From Spisula solida (Eukaryota; Mollusca; Bivalvia; Venerida; Mactridae): a stretch of 64,000 bases of DNA. The translations under genes were made by a program, and so were the position numbers. Shown here in pieces: positions 52,585 to 63,586 of the stretch (position 1 is its first letter; every line of letters begins with the position of its first letter). Below the pieces are notes generated by a model, which was not told the origin of the DNA, did not search any database, and saw nothing but the letters and a program-made list of their open reading frames with translations. The stretch lies in the NCBI GenBank assembly GCA_947247005.1, contig OX365955.1:39969822-40033821 (forward strand). The letters are read 5' to 3'.

Positions 52585-52937
52585 GCGGTATTTACCATTA
52601 TAAGTTCACTGCTTACTTGACCTGGGTCACTTTCAGGTAAAACAGTTAACAATCCGATACACGTAGTAACGAGGGTAACGCGAATAACAGATCTGTGTGT
52701 ACCTACCATACATTTTCGTTTAACTTTAATATAATTTCACGCGGTATCTTTTGTGATGAGTATAGTATATTCTAGAGCCGTTTATCCAAGATAGACAGCA
52801 AACACTGGAAAAAGAAAATCAGAAAAAAACTAAGGCCAATCGAGATTGCTCATTGAAGGAAGATCGGAGAAGACAAACGTTATATCGATGTAGCTATTTT
52901 GTGTTGGCTATTGACAGGCGGTATTTACCGTTATAAG

Positions 52938-53472
52938 TAGGGCTGACTATTGAGTCCATTTTGGACTATTGCAATACTATTGCTATTGCTGAAAGTACTA
53001 TTGCGATATTATTGTATTGCTGGAAACTATTGCGATACTATTGCAATAGTTATTGCCAAGATTTGAAAACCAGAGATTAACTTAAAAATGCAACTTTGCA
53101 CTGTGTAAGATATTACTTTGTTGTACAGCATATTAATCTAAAATTTATGGAAATGATTTAAAATGAATTTGATGGAAATAGATCAATAAAATTATTTTTT
53201 TTATCATGTTCAATGGAATAATGATTTCGAAAGCGGTCCTTTGTGGCAGTTTTGATGCGTGTACTTATTTAAAATTAGTTTTTTTAAAGAGAAAGAAAGA
53301 TGTTTAAATTTAATAATAAACCTTATTTATAGAAAGGAAACTATCGTAACTATCGATAGTTGGGCTAACTATCGGCGATAGTTATTGGATCGATCCTTTT
53401 ACATTCGATCCATACTATCGGGACACTCGGAATCGCAATGCATCGATATTTCGATGTACCGGCCCAACCCTA
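52938..53472. mobile_element. hAT-like MITE, TAGGGCTG ends
   Basis: 535 bp, ends TAGGGCTG and CAACCCTA, 8-bp duplications GTTATAAG (52930-52937, 53473-53480). The interior is rich in ACTATTGC and CGATAGTT words. It interrupts a second copy of the host sequence that also follows the fold-back element (GGTATTTACC.TTATAAGT). Confidence 0.85.
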
Positions 53473-53480
53473 GTTATAAG

Positions 53481-54676
53481 TACACTCCTTACTCGACGTA
53501 GTCACTTTAAGGTCAAACAGTTACAACCGTTACACTTAACACCGAAAGCAACTTCAAGATATACAGCTACGCTGAAAAACACATCGAACACTATACTTCT
53601 CCGACGAAGATATGTTCAGCAGACCTTCATTTGTGTTGATTGCTATGTAAAGCGAAAATTAACGACGTGGCAAATAATTCACATACTCTTACACCAAAAA
53701 TCAACACATTTTCTGTTTATAATATGCTTCATTTTTTCTTAAAATGTGCCATAAATGGCTTAATTGAAAACACTCACGTCGAAAATGAGACGTCACGTCG
53801 TGATAATTATGACGTCATGATGACGTAACGCATCTTTTAAAGTTAACGTTAACGTTACATTTCTTTTTCTGCATGATACTGGAACCAGCTTCGAAAACAG
53901 TGAAAATAACAAAGTGGTAAATTCACTGTTATTTTCACTGTCATTTTCACTGTTATTTTCACTGAAAAAACTCCATTGAAAGCAAATAATAAACAGCCGT
54001 AACTATATATTCGCTCTGGGGTTTCAGATGTCATTTTTCATTTGTATATCGAACATTTTTTATGCATTACATATCCGACCGTTTATGTTATGAAATGTAA
54101 ATATTAGCCCTCGCTTCTCTATTTACTGTTTCACCAGAGAACTTCAAAGGAGACCCATGGAATTATTCGGGCTAGATTCAAAATCAGAAATCTTTATTCC
54201 ATTTGTTTGTCTTATCCATATGCTTTTTAAAGATGGCTTGAATGCAAAAGTAGTTAACTTACCGGAATAACATTCTACCGGAAATAGGTATGCTCGTTTA
54301 TATCAAAAGAAATAGACCAACCCTTTTAAATCTCCACTTTACTCGATCGTTTAAAAGCTGGATTTATTTGCACAAGCTATCGGTGTTTACCGGCTACACA
54401 GGTACCAGTTTGATAATACCATTATAACAAAGCCGCGTTGTGTACCGACTATAAAACACCATTTAAAAAAGAATACATTGATTAAAATGAGTTTTTACAT
54501 TTGCTGACGTAATGCTCAACATTTAAACTTAACGATGAATTCTATTGGCTGAAATTGTACTGGGCGCATGCGCAAAGAGGTTATTGCGCAACGGTTATAT
54601 AACCGGTGTATTAGATTTACATTATTCGTTGCCGCATGTTGTTTCATGCCAACGGTTGAAACTTTCAAACATAAAA
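53481..54676. other. Intergenic, upstream of the unknown secreted gene
   Basis: Starts with the second copy of the segment that follows the fold-back element (TACACTCCTTACTCGACGTA against CACTGCTTACTTGACCTGG). Holds the short TTCACTG repeat at 53925. The promoter should lie within the last few hundred bases, but no core motif is convincing. Confidence 0.5.
53925..53985. repeat. TTATTTTCACTG short tandem repeat
   Basis: Four units of about 12-13 bp (TTCACTGTTATTTTCACTG); nearby 53900-53920 holds the inverted sequence CAGTGAAAATAAC, so a hairpin is possible. Intergenic. Confidence 0.75.
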
Positions 54677-54991
54677 ATGATGAAACTGTGTCTTTGCATT
54701 TTCTTACAATTATTAGCTTGTTGTTTATCGGATATTATCACCGAGTATAAATCCATACAAGAAGATGGTGAAGTCACAGACTTGGATATGTTACATTGCC
54801 AACTTCGAGCAAATGGAAACATGTCATGTGCAATTAGATTTGATACAGCAGTATCAAATGGTGTTTTAGAAGAACGCGAGAGATGTGAACAACTCAGTTT
54901 GGAATGGTGTATGTCGGCGAGCATGGATCCCGGATATACATATGTTGGGAAGTCTACAGTGGTCTACACTCCTCCGTTCACGTTCTATCAT
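54677..54991 (+). CDS. Unknown secreted gene, exon 1
   Basis: Residues 1-105, signal peptide plus Cys-containing domain, ending PPFTFYH. Donor GTAAAT at 54992. Reading on without splicing runs into a TIR repeat from 55118, so the frame extending to 55147 is probably not real there. Confidence 0.6.
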
Positions 54992-57900
54992 GTAAATATT
55001 AATGAGAATAGCGGTCGCGCCGTGTGGATTATTTCAATTTTTTTAAAAATAAATGCCGACTTAGCCTTTATTTGCCAGTCAGCTTTCTGCTGCAATATAA
55101 GTGGAATATTTGAACCAGGCCCCGATCTCCCGAAGCATCTCAAGTAGAAATCTCATCTCAAATTGAGATTTTGCTCAAATTCGAGTCTGAATTTGAGATA
55201 AATATGGAGTTGAGCTCTTTAAATTGTATTGTAATAAACTAAGAATAATGTTTTCTGTTTTGTGATACAAATTTTGAGTCAAACCTCCCATGGACATTAT
55301 CTAAACGACACATGGCAGTATTTGAGATAAGATTTATCTCAGATTGAGATGTTTCGAGAGATCGGTGCCAGGTCGCCAGACACTGAGCTACGGAAACACA
55401 TTTAAACATGTTTAACAAATTTATTTCACCTGCGCTTTACGCTTATCAATGGTTTCAATGTTGTAGAGGGGTGTTCAAATTGGAATGCAAGTGTGGCTAT
55501 ATCTTCTTTCAAATCATAGTGAACTGTATAGCAAAGATACTTGTTTTAGCTTGAAATTACTTCACATTTTAAAATCGGTATAGCTGTTTTAATATGTCGA
55601 TTGACGCTATCACTCGTGTACACTAATGCCAAAAATGTTTGGGGAAAATATCACTTTTGTCTTTCCAAATACGGTTCCATTTAAAAATCCCCGTGTTCTT
55701 CATGTGGGAAAATTGCCATATTTAATTAATCATAGACTGCCAAAATGGTTAATGCAATGTCTTATTCATCAGCTATTTGATGGACATTTAAAAGTATCGA
55801 AAGTTTATTTGAAAATGAGCCTCATGCACGCCATCCAAATACAGCAACCATCCACAAAACGGGTTGCAATAATCAATTAATATTTTGGTACTGATACAAG
55901 ATTTACTATTAGCCAAGTAGCTCAATGTGGTAGAATATCATTAAAGGGACTGCCTCACGTATTGATGTATGGCAAAAATAAAATTAAGTTGTCAAATATT
56001 CATGTAATTTTGATATAGTTGTCTGTATATGCCATATACAACCACATTGACAACAAAAATAATTTGGAAACATCGGCATTTTGTAGTAATTTAGCATTTT
56101 ACACCCAAAATTCTATAGGGTATTAATACCCTATATAATTAGCACTACTATCACTTAAATTGCCTGGAATTTGTTTCCATTCGATGAAAATGAATTGCGA
56201 AACAAACCGAATGCCTCACAGATGTTTCGGCTTAAGTTTGTTGAAGTTACAGTTTGGTCATGTGTGAATTACATGATTCACAAAGCATTTTGGAAGGAAA
56301 CTCAGCGATATTTTCAAAAGGAAAAATACAAAGTGCCGAATATCAAGAGTGATTTAAATTGCGTATATGCCATAAATCTTTCATAAAGCAACCACCAGTG
56401 ACTTTCTATTACTAGTATATAAATACTTGGTAAGGTGGAAAATTACGTCATACAAAAATCTTAGCCTAATCTGTGAGGCAGCACCTTTAATAGCTTTTTA
56501 CACTATTTCAAGCGTATTGCGAAAATGCGGACGATAATGACCATTGAATATCCGTATCTGCTTTGAGACACTAAAACACATACCCTGGTACACTATCCAA
56601 AACATAGTTGAAACAATCTTTAAATATAAGAACACAAGTATATCGCTTGCAATGGCCATTAACAAGACATGAATTAATTTTGTAATCCATGCGACAGAGC
56701 CATAACCTAACAATGCAGCGCAAATGCTCCCTAAGAGCCAATAGGATAGTTCGCTATTGACCTTAGAAACCAAGTTCCTATCATTCAATTTGGTGTATAA
56801 ATGGACAATGGGTAACTGCCATGTTTAACAAAGGTAAATTCCTTCACAAATTAAAGAAATTCGTTAACAATCCCAGACCAGCAACCGGTGTGTAGTGTGC
56901 CATGCTGTTGCAGTGCAATGTGCCTTCACACGAAACGGCCGTTAAACCTGACTGTCGAAAAAGCAAAGACGTTCTTAAGCTTCCCGATTCTGCTTATTTA
57001 CAAGACATTGTTCCTTGTGACATTTATCTGTTTAACATACATGTTCAGGAACAATATCAAGCACGTTACGATCTCAGTTTAGAATTCGTCCAGTATATGC
57101 ACAGTATACCTAGGAATTATAATAAAATCGCATTTTAAAACTGGATTATTCAACTTTCGATATCTGTTGGTGAAGAATACGCCAAGTGGACCAAAAGACG
57201 TTTTCATTAAAATGTATCAAGAATTAGTTGCATTCCAATTCAAACACCCCTCGTATGTAATAGTCCATGAAGGAATAGTTTATACAGAAACATTTTTGAT
57301 ATTGAAAGCATATTTCAATGCGATTAAACTCAAATATAGTGTAGAGTTAACGCAAGCTTTTTCGTGCTATAACATATGCAGAGTCCCGAGGGACGGTTGG
57401 TGCCGAAGCCCACAATAGATACGGAAATAGTGAAAATACTTTAAAATCTGGATCCTGCCATATTAACCCTTTGAGTTTCCCACCTAGGTTTAAGACACTT
57501 TGGTTGGTATGTGCCTATCTAAACACTTTTACATTCGGACAAAAACTGTGGTTGTCATGGCAACAGAAACATTGAAAAAAAGGTGTCATGGCTTCAAAGC
57601 GGTTGGTGATATATGTACTGCTTACAATACTTAATGACTTGTTTTTAATGCGTTTAAAGGGATGCCACCAAAGTCCAATGTTTTTTTCCTATTCCATTCC
57701 AGTAAGACATGCATGTACAGGAGAAACTTTCTTCACCGATAATATTATTATTATTAAACGAAGCATGAACACTGCGTAAGTTAATATTACATTTTGTAAT
57801 AACGTACTAGTTTTTGATGTTGCATACAGTCAATGAAGACATGTTATTTTATTGCAGTACCCCGGGTCATGGGAAATTTGGGAGGAGATACCGATAGCCA

Positions 57901-58277
57901 TCAAACAAGGGGCACAGACAAGCGTACAGTTTACTGTAGCCGGGGCATGGACCGAGTGAGTTAACGTATTTGTTTCTTTTTACATTCAATATTGTGCAAG
58001 AGTGTAAACGAACACAGCCTGCCGCTCGATTTGATGTCTATGTACTGATAAGCCCAACCTCACTAAAATGTTTGCGCTCATTCAAGCCTGTGTGCGAGCT
58101 GAATATTGTCCGATTTTAGCATTTCAAGATAATAAAAAAGAGACAATTATTTTCATGTGATCCTTGCCACTTTTGTCCCTTGTCAATAGGGCTTATCAGT
58201 GGCATGGAGAAAGACACCATTACATCAATGCGTACCAAATGCAGCACATGGATATTTGGAATTCAGCAGAAGATTAA
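54677..58277 (+). CDS. Small secreted protein of unknown family, 3-exon model
   Basis: Model: exon 1 54677-54991, exon 2 57858-57955, exon 3 58190-58277, giving 166 residues. It begins MMKLCLCIFLQLLACCLSD, a clear signal peptide, and continues with a Cys-containing region (LDMLHCQLRANGNMSCAIRF, ERERCEQLSLEWCMSASMDP). Exon 2 encodes SWEIWEEIPIAIKQGAQTSV and FTVAGAWTE. Acceptor TTGCAG and donor GTGAGT of exon 2 are strong. With the acceptor CAATAG at 58189, exon 3 ends in TAA at 58275. I do not recognise the family. Introns hold a dead mariner element and TTAA-target elements. An alternative model reads exon 3 in another frame and continues into an open exon at 60226-60352 (see that entry and the findings). 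Confidence 0.5.
55118..55372. mobile_element. TIR element, GGCCCCGATCTCCCGAAGC ends
   Basis: Ends GGCCCCGATCTCCCGAAGC and the complement of TCGAGAGATCGGTGCC with internal CATCTCAAATTGAGAT. A related piece is at 6436-6570. It overlaps the unspliced continuation of exon 1 of the unknown secreted gene. Confidence 0.7.
55620..57205 (+). pseudogene. Dead mariner-like transposase, split by a younger element
   Basis: Conceptual reading with stops and frameshifts. At about 55780-55870 there is SIESLFENEPHARHPNTATI, like the mariner DNA-binding region (.ESLEDDPRPGRPSTATT). At 56900-57200 there is LLQCNVPSH, then DSAYLQDIVPCDIYLF, then SIPRNYNKIAF and NWIIQLSISVGEEYAKW. These match mariner motifs (HDNAPSH, PYSPDLAPCDYFLF and the C-terminal helix). 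The catalytic Asp of the DNAPSH motif is replaced by Cys and a stop interrupts the last block. A 542-bp TTAA-target element (55945-56486) sits inside. Confidence 0.65.
55945..56486. mobile_element. TTAA-target TIR element inside the mariner relic
   Basis: 542 bp flanked by TTAA (55941-55944, 56487-56490), ends AGGGACTGCCTCACG and TGTGAGGCAGCACCT. Same family as 30649 and 58421. It separates the N- and C-terminal parts of the dead mariner gene, so it is the younger insertion. Confidence 0.82.
57858..57955 (+). CDS. Unknown secreted gene, exon 2
   Basis: 98 nt, YPGSWEIWEEIPIAIKQGAQ and then TSVQFTVAGAWT plus two bases. Clean AG acceptor and GTGAGT donor. The only open frame is the one continuing exon 1. 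Confidence 0.6.
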
Positions 58278-58420
58278 ATGGTATTTTAATATTTGTTTTC
58301 TAAAACGGTTTTGTTCAGTTAACGTCATGCATATTGATATCTTGACACTTATCAAACTGTGAGAAGTATATTATTATGTACGTAAACGATGAACCTTCTC
58401 TGATTTACTTCTACATTTAA

Positions 58421-58949
58421 AGGGACTGCCTCACGTATTGGTGTATTGCAAAAAAAAGTCAAATATTCATGTAATTTTGGTATAGTTTCCTGTATATGCC
58501 ATAAACAACCACATTGACATAAAAATAACTTGGGAAACATCGGGATTTTGTAGTAATTTAGCATTTTTACACCCAGAATTCTATAGGGTGTTAATACCCT
58601 ATAGAATTAGCACTACTATCACTTAAATTTCCTGAAATTTGTTTCCATTCGATGAAAACGAATTGCGAAACGAACTGAATACCTCACATATGTTTTGGCT
58701 TTAGTTTGTTGAAGTTACAGTTTGATCATGTGTGAATTACATACTTCACAGAACATTTTGGAAGGAAACTCTGCAATATTTTCAAACAGAAAATACTGAG
58801 TGGCAAATATCAAGAGTGATTTGAATTGCTTATATGCCATAAATCTTTCATAAAGCAACCACCAGTGACTTTCTATTATATAAATACTTGGTTCGGTAGG
58901 AAAATTACCTCATACAAAAATTTTAGCCCGATCTGTGAGGCAGCATCTT
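58421..58949. mobile_element. TTAA-target TIR element, third copy
   Basis: Left end AGGGACTGCCTCACG after TTAA; right end CTGTGAGGCAGCATCT, where the TTAA has decayed. Internal palindrome as in the other copies (near 58581-58610). Confidence 0.78.
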
Positions 58950-59180
58950 GCGCATACGTATTTGGCTTAGTGGATAAGGTATTTATTTGCACTGTCTTTG
59001 TATGTTATTGAAATGAGAATGAATTGTTTGTCTACAAGGGACATACCTAAATAAAAGAACACTAAAATAGAAATAGCTTAACTATAATTGTCAACAAAAT
59101 AATTTGGAAGTGACAATGGAGTAAGACACAATTCACACAATGAGTTATCAAATTCGTTCATGCTAGGTGTGTAGTATATA

Positions 59181-59412
59181 CAGGGTGTTAAAAAAGTTCG
59201 TTCTCAATGTTTGATATTCAATATTTTATTTATCTGACTTCAGAAGACTTTACAATTTCCAGGTTAAAATTAAGAGTGTTCTACCATTGTTCTAATCTCT
59301 CTGGCACTAAATTAAACTATTAGAGTTAGAAATTAACATTGTCTACTGCATCCATAGCTCAAATAAAACTTGATGAATTTAAATTTTGAGAATGAACTTT
59401 TTTAACACCCTG
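59181..59412. mobile_element. Mariner-type MITE, CAGGGTGTTAAAAAAGTTC ends
   Basis: 232 bp, near-perfect inverted ends CAGGGTGTTAAAAAAGTTC (then GTTCTCAA), TA target. A shorter piece with TTGTTAACACCCTGTA is at about 30075-30155. Confidence 0.8.
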
Positions 59413-59683
59413 TACATCAACAAGAATTTTTTCTTTTAGTCTTATATGTCATTTTCCAATTTTCGCGATAGAGGGTAAAGTTTCTCTACCGAAGTACGTA
59501 AATCACGTGCGTGTGGCTAGCAACAGTACAGTTCAAGTCATTGTTTCCTTAAGTATAGTTCGACAAACATAAATTGGCCGGGCTAAATTTAGCACTAGTA
59601 AATAAACACAACAATGACCTTCACATCTAATTAATCAAAACATTTGGCAGACATGATAATGCTGCAACCATTTCTTGTAAAGC

Positions 59684-59770
59684 GCCGTAGGCTTAGTGGT
59701 AAACCATCCGCCAATAGATGATGTATCCGGCATTATTTTTGTACGTAGGTTCGAATTCTCGATGTGTCTT
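59684..59770 (+). repeat. tRNA-like SINE head
   Basis: TAGGCTTAGTGGTAAACC (A box) and AGGTTCGAATTCTC (B box). No complete clover-leaf. In the region after exon 3 of the unknown secreted gene. Confidence 0.5.
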
Positions 59771-59919
59771 TATTTTTATCACCATTGTTATTTCGTTTTC
59801 TTATCATTTTTAAGTTACAAACAAGCAAAAAGGTAAAGCAAAAAAAAAACCCAGTAAATATGTAGATTATTTTTATTAGACCAAATGAAAATGAATTTTA
59901 CTAGCCGAAAGGTTTTGAA

Positions 59920-60000
59920 CTAGGATTCGAACTCGCGCGTAATAAAAACATGCCTTGGTTCTGACCCGACCTTGCTCTGTACTGACTGAGCTATTTTCTC
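59920..60000 (-). repeat. tRNA-like SINE head
   Basis: Minus strand: TAGCTCAGTCAGTACAGAGC (A box) and GAGTTCGAATCCTAG (B box); arms do not complete a tRNA. Confidence 0.5.
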
Positions 60001-60225
60001 ATCGGCTTTTGTAATGAAGTAATACACTTCAGGTGCAAAAATGTAAATAAGAATGTTTTTGTTTTCGTCCCTTTTATAGCACAGCCAATTAATCTTCGTC
60101 CGATTATCCCTTGTCGTGCCTTTGTCAGGTGAAGTCATAGGTTGATTAATTTTAATCAATAATACTATTTTACGGTATTGATTACACATTCATTGTTTCA
60201 AACAATACACTTAACTTATTTGCAG

Positions 60226-60352
60226 GATTCGAATTTCGTTCAAAAATGTAGGCGGGGCAGATATATCTACCAAGTATTTGTGGCGAGATGTTGAAATACA
60301 TTCCGATGTGGTGTCAACCGTAAATGCAGTGTTTGGTGCCACTGATATCGTT
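60226..60352 (+). CDS. Candidate extra exon of the unknown secreted gene
   Basis: 127 nt between TTTGCAG and GTAAGT, open in only one frame: IRISFKNVGGADISTKYLWR and then DVEIHSDVVSTVNAVFGATD. It needs an upstream exon ending in phase 2. This could come from exon 3 read from a downstream acceptor (TTATCAG, about 58199) to the donor at 58281, or from a weak donor inside exon 3. The other two frames hit stops. Likely part of this gene or of a following one running off the window. Confidence 0.45.
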
Positions 60353-60359
60353 GTAAGTT

Positions 60360-61447
60360 TTCATGTATATACGTGGGGCATTCTGAAAGTTCTGATAAAT
60401 GATCGGTAACGTTACATTGGTTGGACAGAACTTTTGAAAGTGAAATTTTCTGTAAGACCAATCTTTCAGCGAGACATTCATAGCACATTTATCATTTTAA
60501 CTCTGAGAATGTCTATTTATTGGTAATCAAACATTACTTGGTTGTGGGTATTGACTGAAATGTCTCTTGAATACGCGAGGGCATTGTGTTGTATAGGTCC
60601 CGTATACATGTCTATTTGAGAGCGCAGTGCTGAAATATATGGAGACTGGTTGATACTAATTTGACATTATTTGAAATATGCAGAACAGAACTTTCGAATA
60701 GCATTACGTTATTAAATAAACTTTGAATTATTAATAAAATAATAGAGATATAAACAACCTAAATATGTGACCAGTTTACCTTATATAGCATCTACTTAAC
60801 TTGAGACCTATGAATACGTTTATGGACTAATAAGTCAAATTGTCTAGATTTGAATGTCTATTTTTTATTCGGGGGACATTACAAATGTATACATGTATTT
60901 CGTCAAGTTTAATCTTGGGAGCAAATTCTTGTGCTCTACCCTGGAATTATCGCTGTAGCAGTTTATGTTTACTGTACAATCAATCACATTGCTTTAATAA
61001 ATCATTTAAATTGTTCAATACTGAACTGTACTTTGTCGTGTGTCCAGTATTGAAATTTATCATGCAACTGCTATGGTAACTGCCTGATAACACATGACCT
61101 GAGAACATTATGTGTTCTCAGGTCAATAGGCTGCTAGTAGCCTGAGAACACTTTTTGGCTCCGCCCACAAATCACGGGCTATTTTCTCATTTCTCATTCC
61201 GTCTAAAATTGACCTACATATTATTGAAAACTACAAAAATATACATTTGATTGCTAATATTTATTCAAAGTTTAGATTTACAACCAACATCAGCAATATT
61301 TCTTCGCCAGGTAGGGCTACGCTAGTGTAAATGTTCTTGAATTCATACGGATCATTCACAGATCAATCGTTTGGGAAAGGCCCTGAAAAAAACAATAAAC
61401 ACACATAAATCCACTGGCATAGGATCATCGAAGATAAATAAACATAA
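60360..61447. other. Non-coding, after candidate exon
   Basis: No exon seen. Contains the inverted repeat GACCTGAGAACA/TGTTCTCAGGTC (61095-61123) and then CCTGAGAACAC again at 61141, probably a transposon edge. Confidence 0.5.
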
Positions 61448-62471
61448 CAAGAGGGCCCAAAGGGCCCTAGGTCGCTCACCTGTTATAGCAGTACATGCAA
61501 GACCTGTGATTTGACCTAGTGACCTAGTTCTTGGCCCCATATGACGCAATATCGCATTTGACCTAGATTTTGTTGAGATGATCACTCTGACCAAGTTTCA
61601 TAAGGATTAGGCTAAAATTGTGACCTCTAGTGACTATACAAGGTTTTTCTATGATTTGACCTTGTGACCTAGTTTTTGACCCTGGATGACCCAATATCTA
61701 ACTTGACCTAGATTTTGTTGTGATGATCATTGTGACCAAGTTTCATAAAGATTAGGTCAAAATTGTGACCTCTATTGACTACACAAGGTTTTTCTATGAT
61801 TTGACCTTGTGACCTAGTTTTTGACCCCGGATGACCCAATAACGAACTAGGCCTAGATTTTGTTGTGATGATCGTTGTGACCAAGTTTCATAAAGATTAG
61901 GTCAAAATTGTGACCTCTAGTGACTACACAAGGTTTTTCTATGATTTGACCTTGTGACCTAGTTTTTGACCCCGGATGACCCAATATCGAACTTGACCTC
62001 GATTTTGTTGACATGATCATTGTGACCAAGTTTCATAAAGATTAAGTCAAAATTGTGACCTCAAGTGTCTACACAAGGTTTTTTTATGATTTGACCTTGT
62101 GACCTAGTTTTTGACCCCGGATGACCCAATATCGAACTTGACCTAGATTTTGTTGTGATAATCATTGTGACCAAGTTTCATAAAGATTAGGTCAAAATTG
62201 TGACCTCTAGTGACTACACAAGGTTTTTCTATGATTTGACCTTGTGACCTCGTTTTTGACCCCGAATGACCCAATATCGAACTTGACCTAGATTTTGTTG
62301 AGATGATCATTGTGACCAAGTTTCATAAAGATTAAGTCAAAATTGTGACCTCTAGTGTCTACACAAGCAAATTGTTGACGGACGGACGGACGGACGGACG
62401 ACGGACGACGGACGACGGACGACGAGTGATCACAAAAGCTCACTCTGTCACTTTGTGACAGGTGAGCTAAA
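61448..62471. mobile_element. Tandem-core (pearl/HINE-like) repeat with GACGG tail
   Basis: Starts AACAAGAGGGCCCAAAGGGC, then about six units of roughly 140 bp containing TTTGACCTTGTGACCTAG, GACCCGGATGACCCAATA-like blocks and GACCAAGTTTCATAAAGATT. Then (GACG)n and (ACGG)n at 62378-62426 and an end TGACAGGTGAGCTAAAAAG. Same layout as the repeat at 19736. Confidence 0.72.
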
Positions 62472-62754
62472 AAGTATGCATGGCCAACGGTTCCACATCA
62501 AATACACTGGACAAAATGCAATTTCGAACTCATTTGAAGACTCGATACGATGCGCATACAAAATCATTGATTTTTGTCGAATCTTAAGACTAAGTGGGTC
62601 AGTTAAATCATTGTTAGATTCAGTGTACATACGGTTTATACATAGGTAAAACATAAAACAATATAATAGGCTCTTCAACAAGATCAATGTCTTACCATAT
62701 TCTATTTCCATCGATTGTCCAAGCATTGAGGTCTCCCTACTGCCATTCTCCACA

Positions 62755-63578
62755 CACAGACACTTGGGGTCTGGACCACGCCCCCTCCCGCTACGTGCCT
62801 GAAAATATTTTTAATATTTATTATAGAAGAAGTTTATTTGAAATTCAATATTTATTATATATCCAGACCCATTTAGTAATCACACAAACATTTGTTGGAT
62901 GTATTTGATATTAATACAAAAAGCTACGTAATTCCTCTACTGCTTAAATAACACAAAGATAAAAATGTTTCGCTGAACTTTCTCGCACACCGACCTAGAT
63001 AAATGGATCTTGTATAACTCGTTCTGCAACTTTTCCGTATATGTCTGTTGCCCTTCGGTCAATAACAAATTAATCTTTACGATGACTATACTGACAATAC
63101 TCGATCGGCGCTCCTGTCTTCAAAATATGCGAAAAAGTTTGCAATTGTCTACTCATTTTCCGCCGCGCACATAATCTTTCGACAATTTGAACGGTGGTTC
63201 CCAGGCGTGTTTTGAGTAGAAAATTGCCAACTTTCTCGCAAATTGTAGAGGCAGGGGCGGGTTTCGGTTTCTGTCACAATCATCATCGTGAAGAGTAATG
63301 TGTACTTGATCGAAGGACACCAAATATAGGCGGGAAAGTTGCACAGTAAGTTAAATAAGACCCGATATTCGAGGAAGGTGTGCGAGAAATTTCAGTCAAA
63401 CATTTTTATCTTTGTGTTATTTAGCTAGAGAGGCATTTACGAATATTTTTTATTTGTCCCGGATAGGTTTAATAATGTTTGTGTGATTAATGTATGGGTC
63501 TGGATATACAATGTTGATGATAAAAATATATCCAGGTGCGTAGCTGGGGGGGGGGGGTCCAGACCCCAAGTGCCTGTG
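62755..63578. mobile_element. hAT-like element, longer relative of 44479-44805, with nested insertion
   Basis: 824 bp with TIRs CACAGACACTTGG and CACAGGCACTTGG and 8-bp flanks TCTCCACA/TCTCCACC. Its ends are colinear with the 327-bp element at 44479. Extra DNA inside (about 62951-63416) is itself bounded by inverted repeats. Confidence 0.85.
62951..63416. mobile_element. TIR element nested in the hAT-like element
   Basis: Inverted ends ACAAAGATAAAAATGTTT, continuing with CTTTCTCGCACACC on the left and the complement of GGTGTGCGAGAAA on the right. Absent from the relative at 44479-44805, where the flanks (CTGCTTTAATAAC, GTTATTTAGCTAG) are nearly joined. No coding frame is recognised. Confidence 0.75.
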
Positions 63579-63586
63579 TCTCCACC

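Noticed and set aside
54545..54676. Upstream extension of the unknown secreted gene
   Set aside because: Open but without an ATG giving a signal peptide; the double ATG at 54677 fits secretion.
56498..56788. Hydrophobic minus-strand frame of 96 codons
   Set aside because: Lies across the middle of the mariner relic on the opposite strand; no independent support.
61095..61123. AGAACA/TGTTCT palindrome as a steroid-receptor element
   Set aside because: Spacer is 5 bases and not 3, and the motif repeats nearby as part of what looks like a transposon edge.
62455..62649. Plus-strand frame that could be a further exon after 60352
   Set aside because: Acceptor next to it (TAAAAAG) is poor and the frame starts at the edge of the tandem-core repeat; no family recognised.
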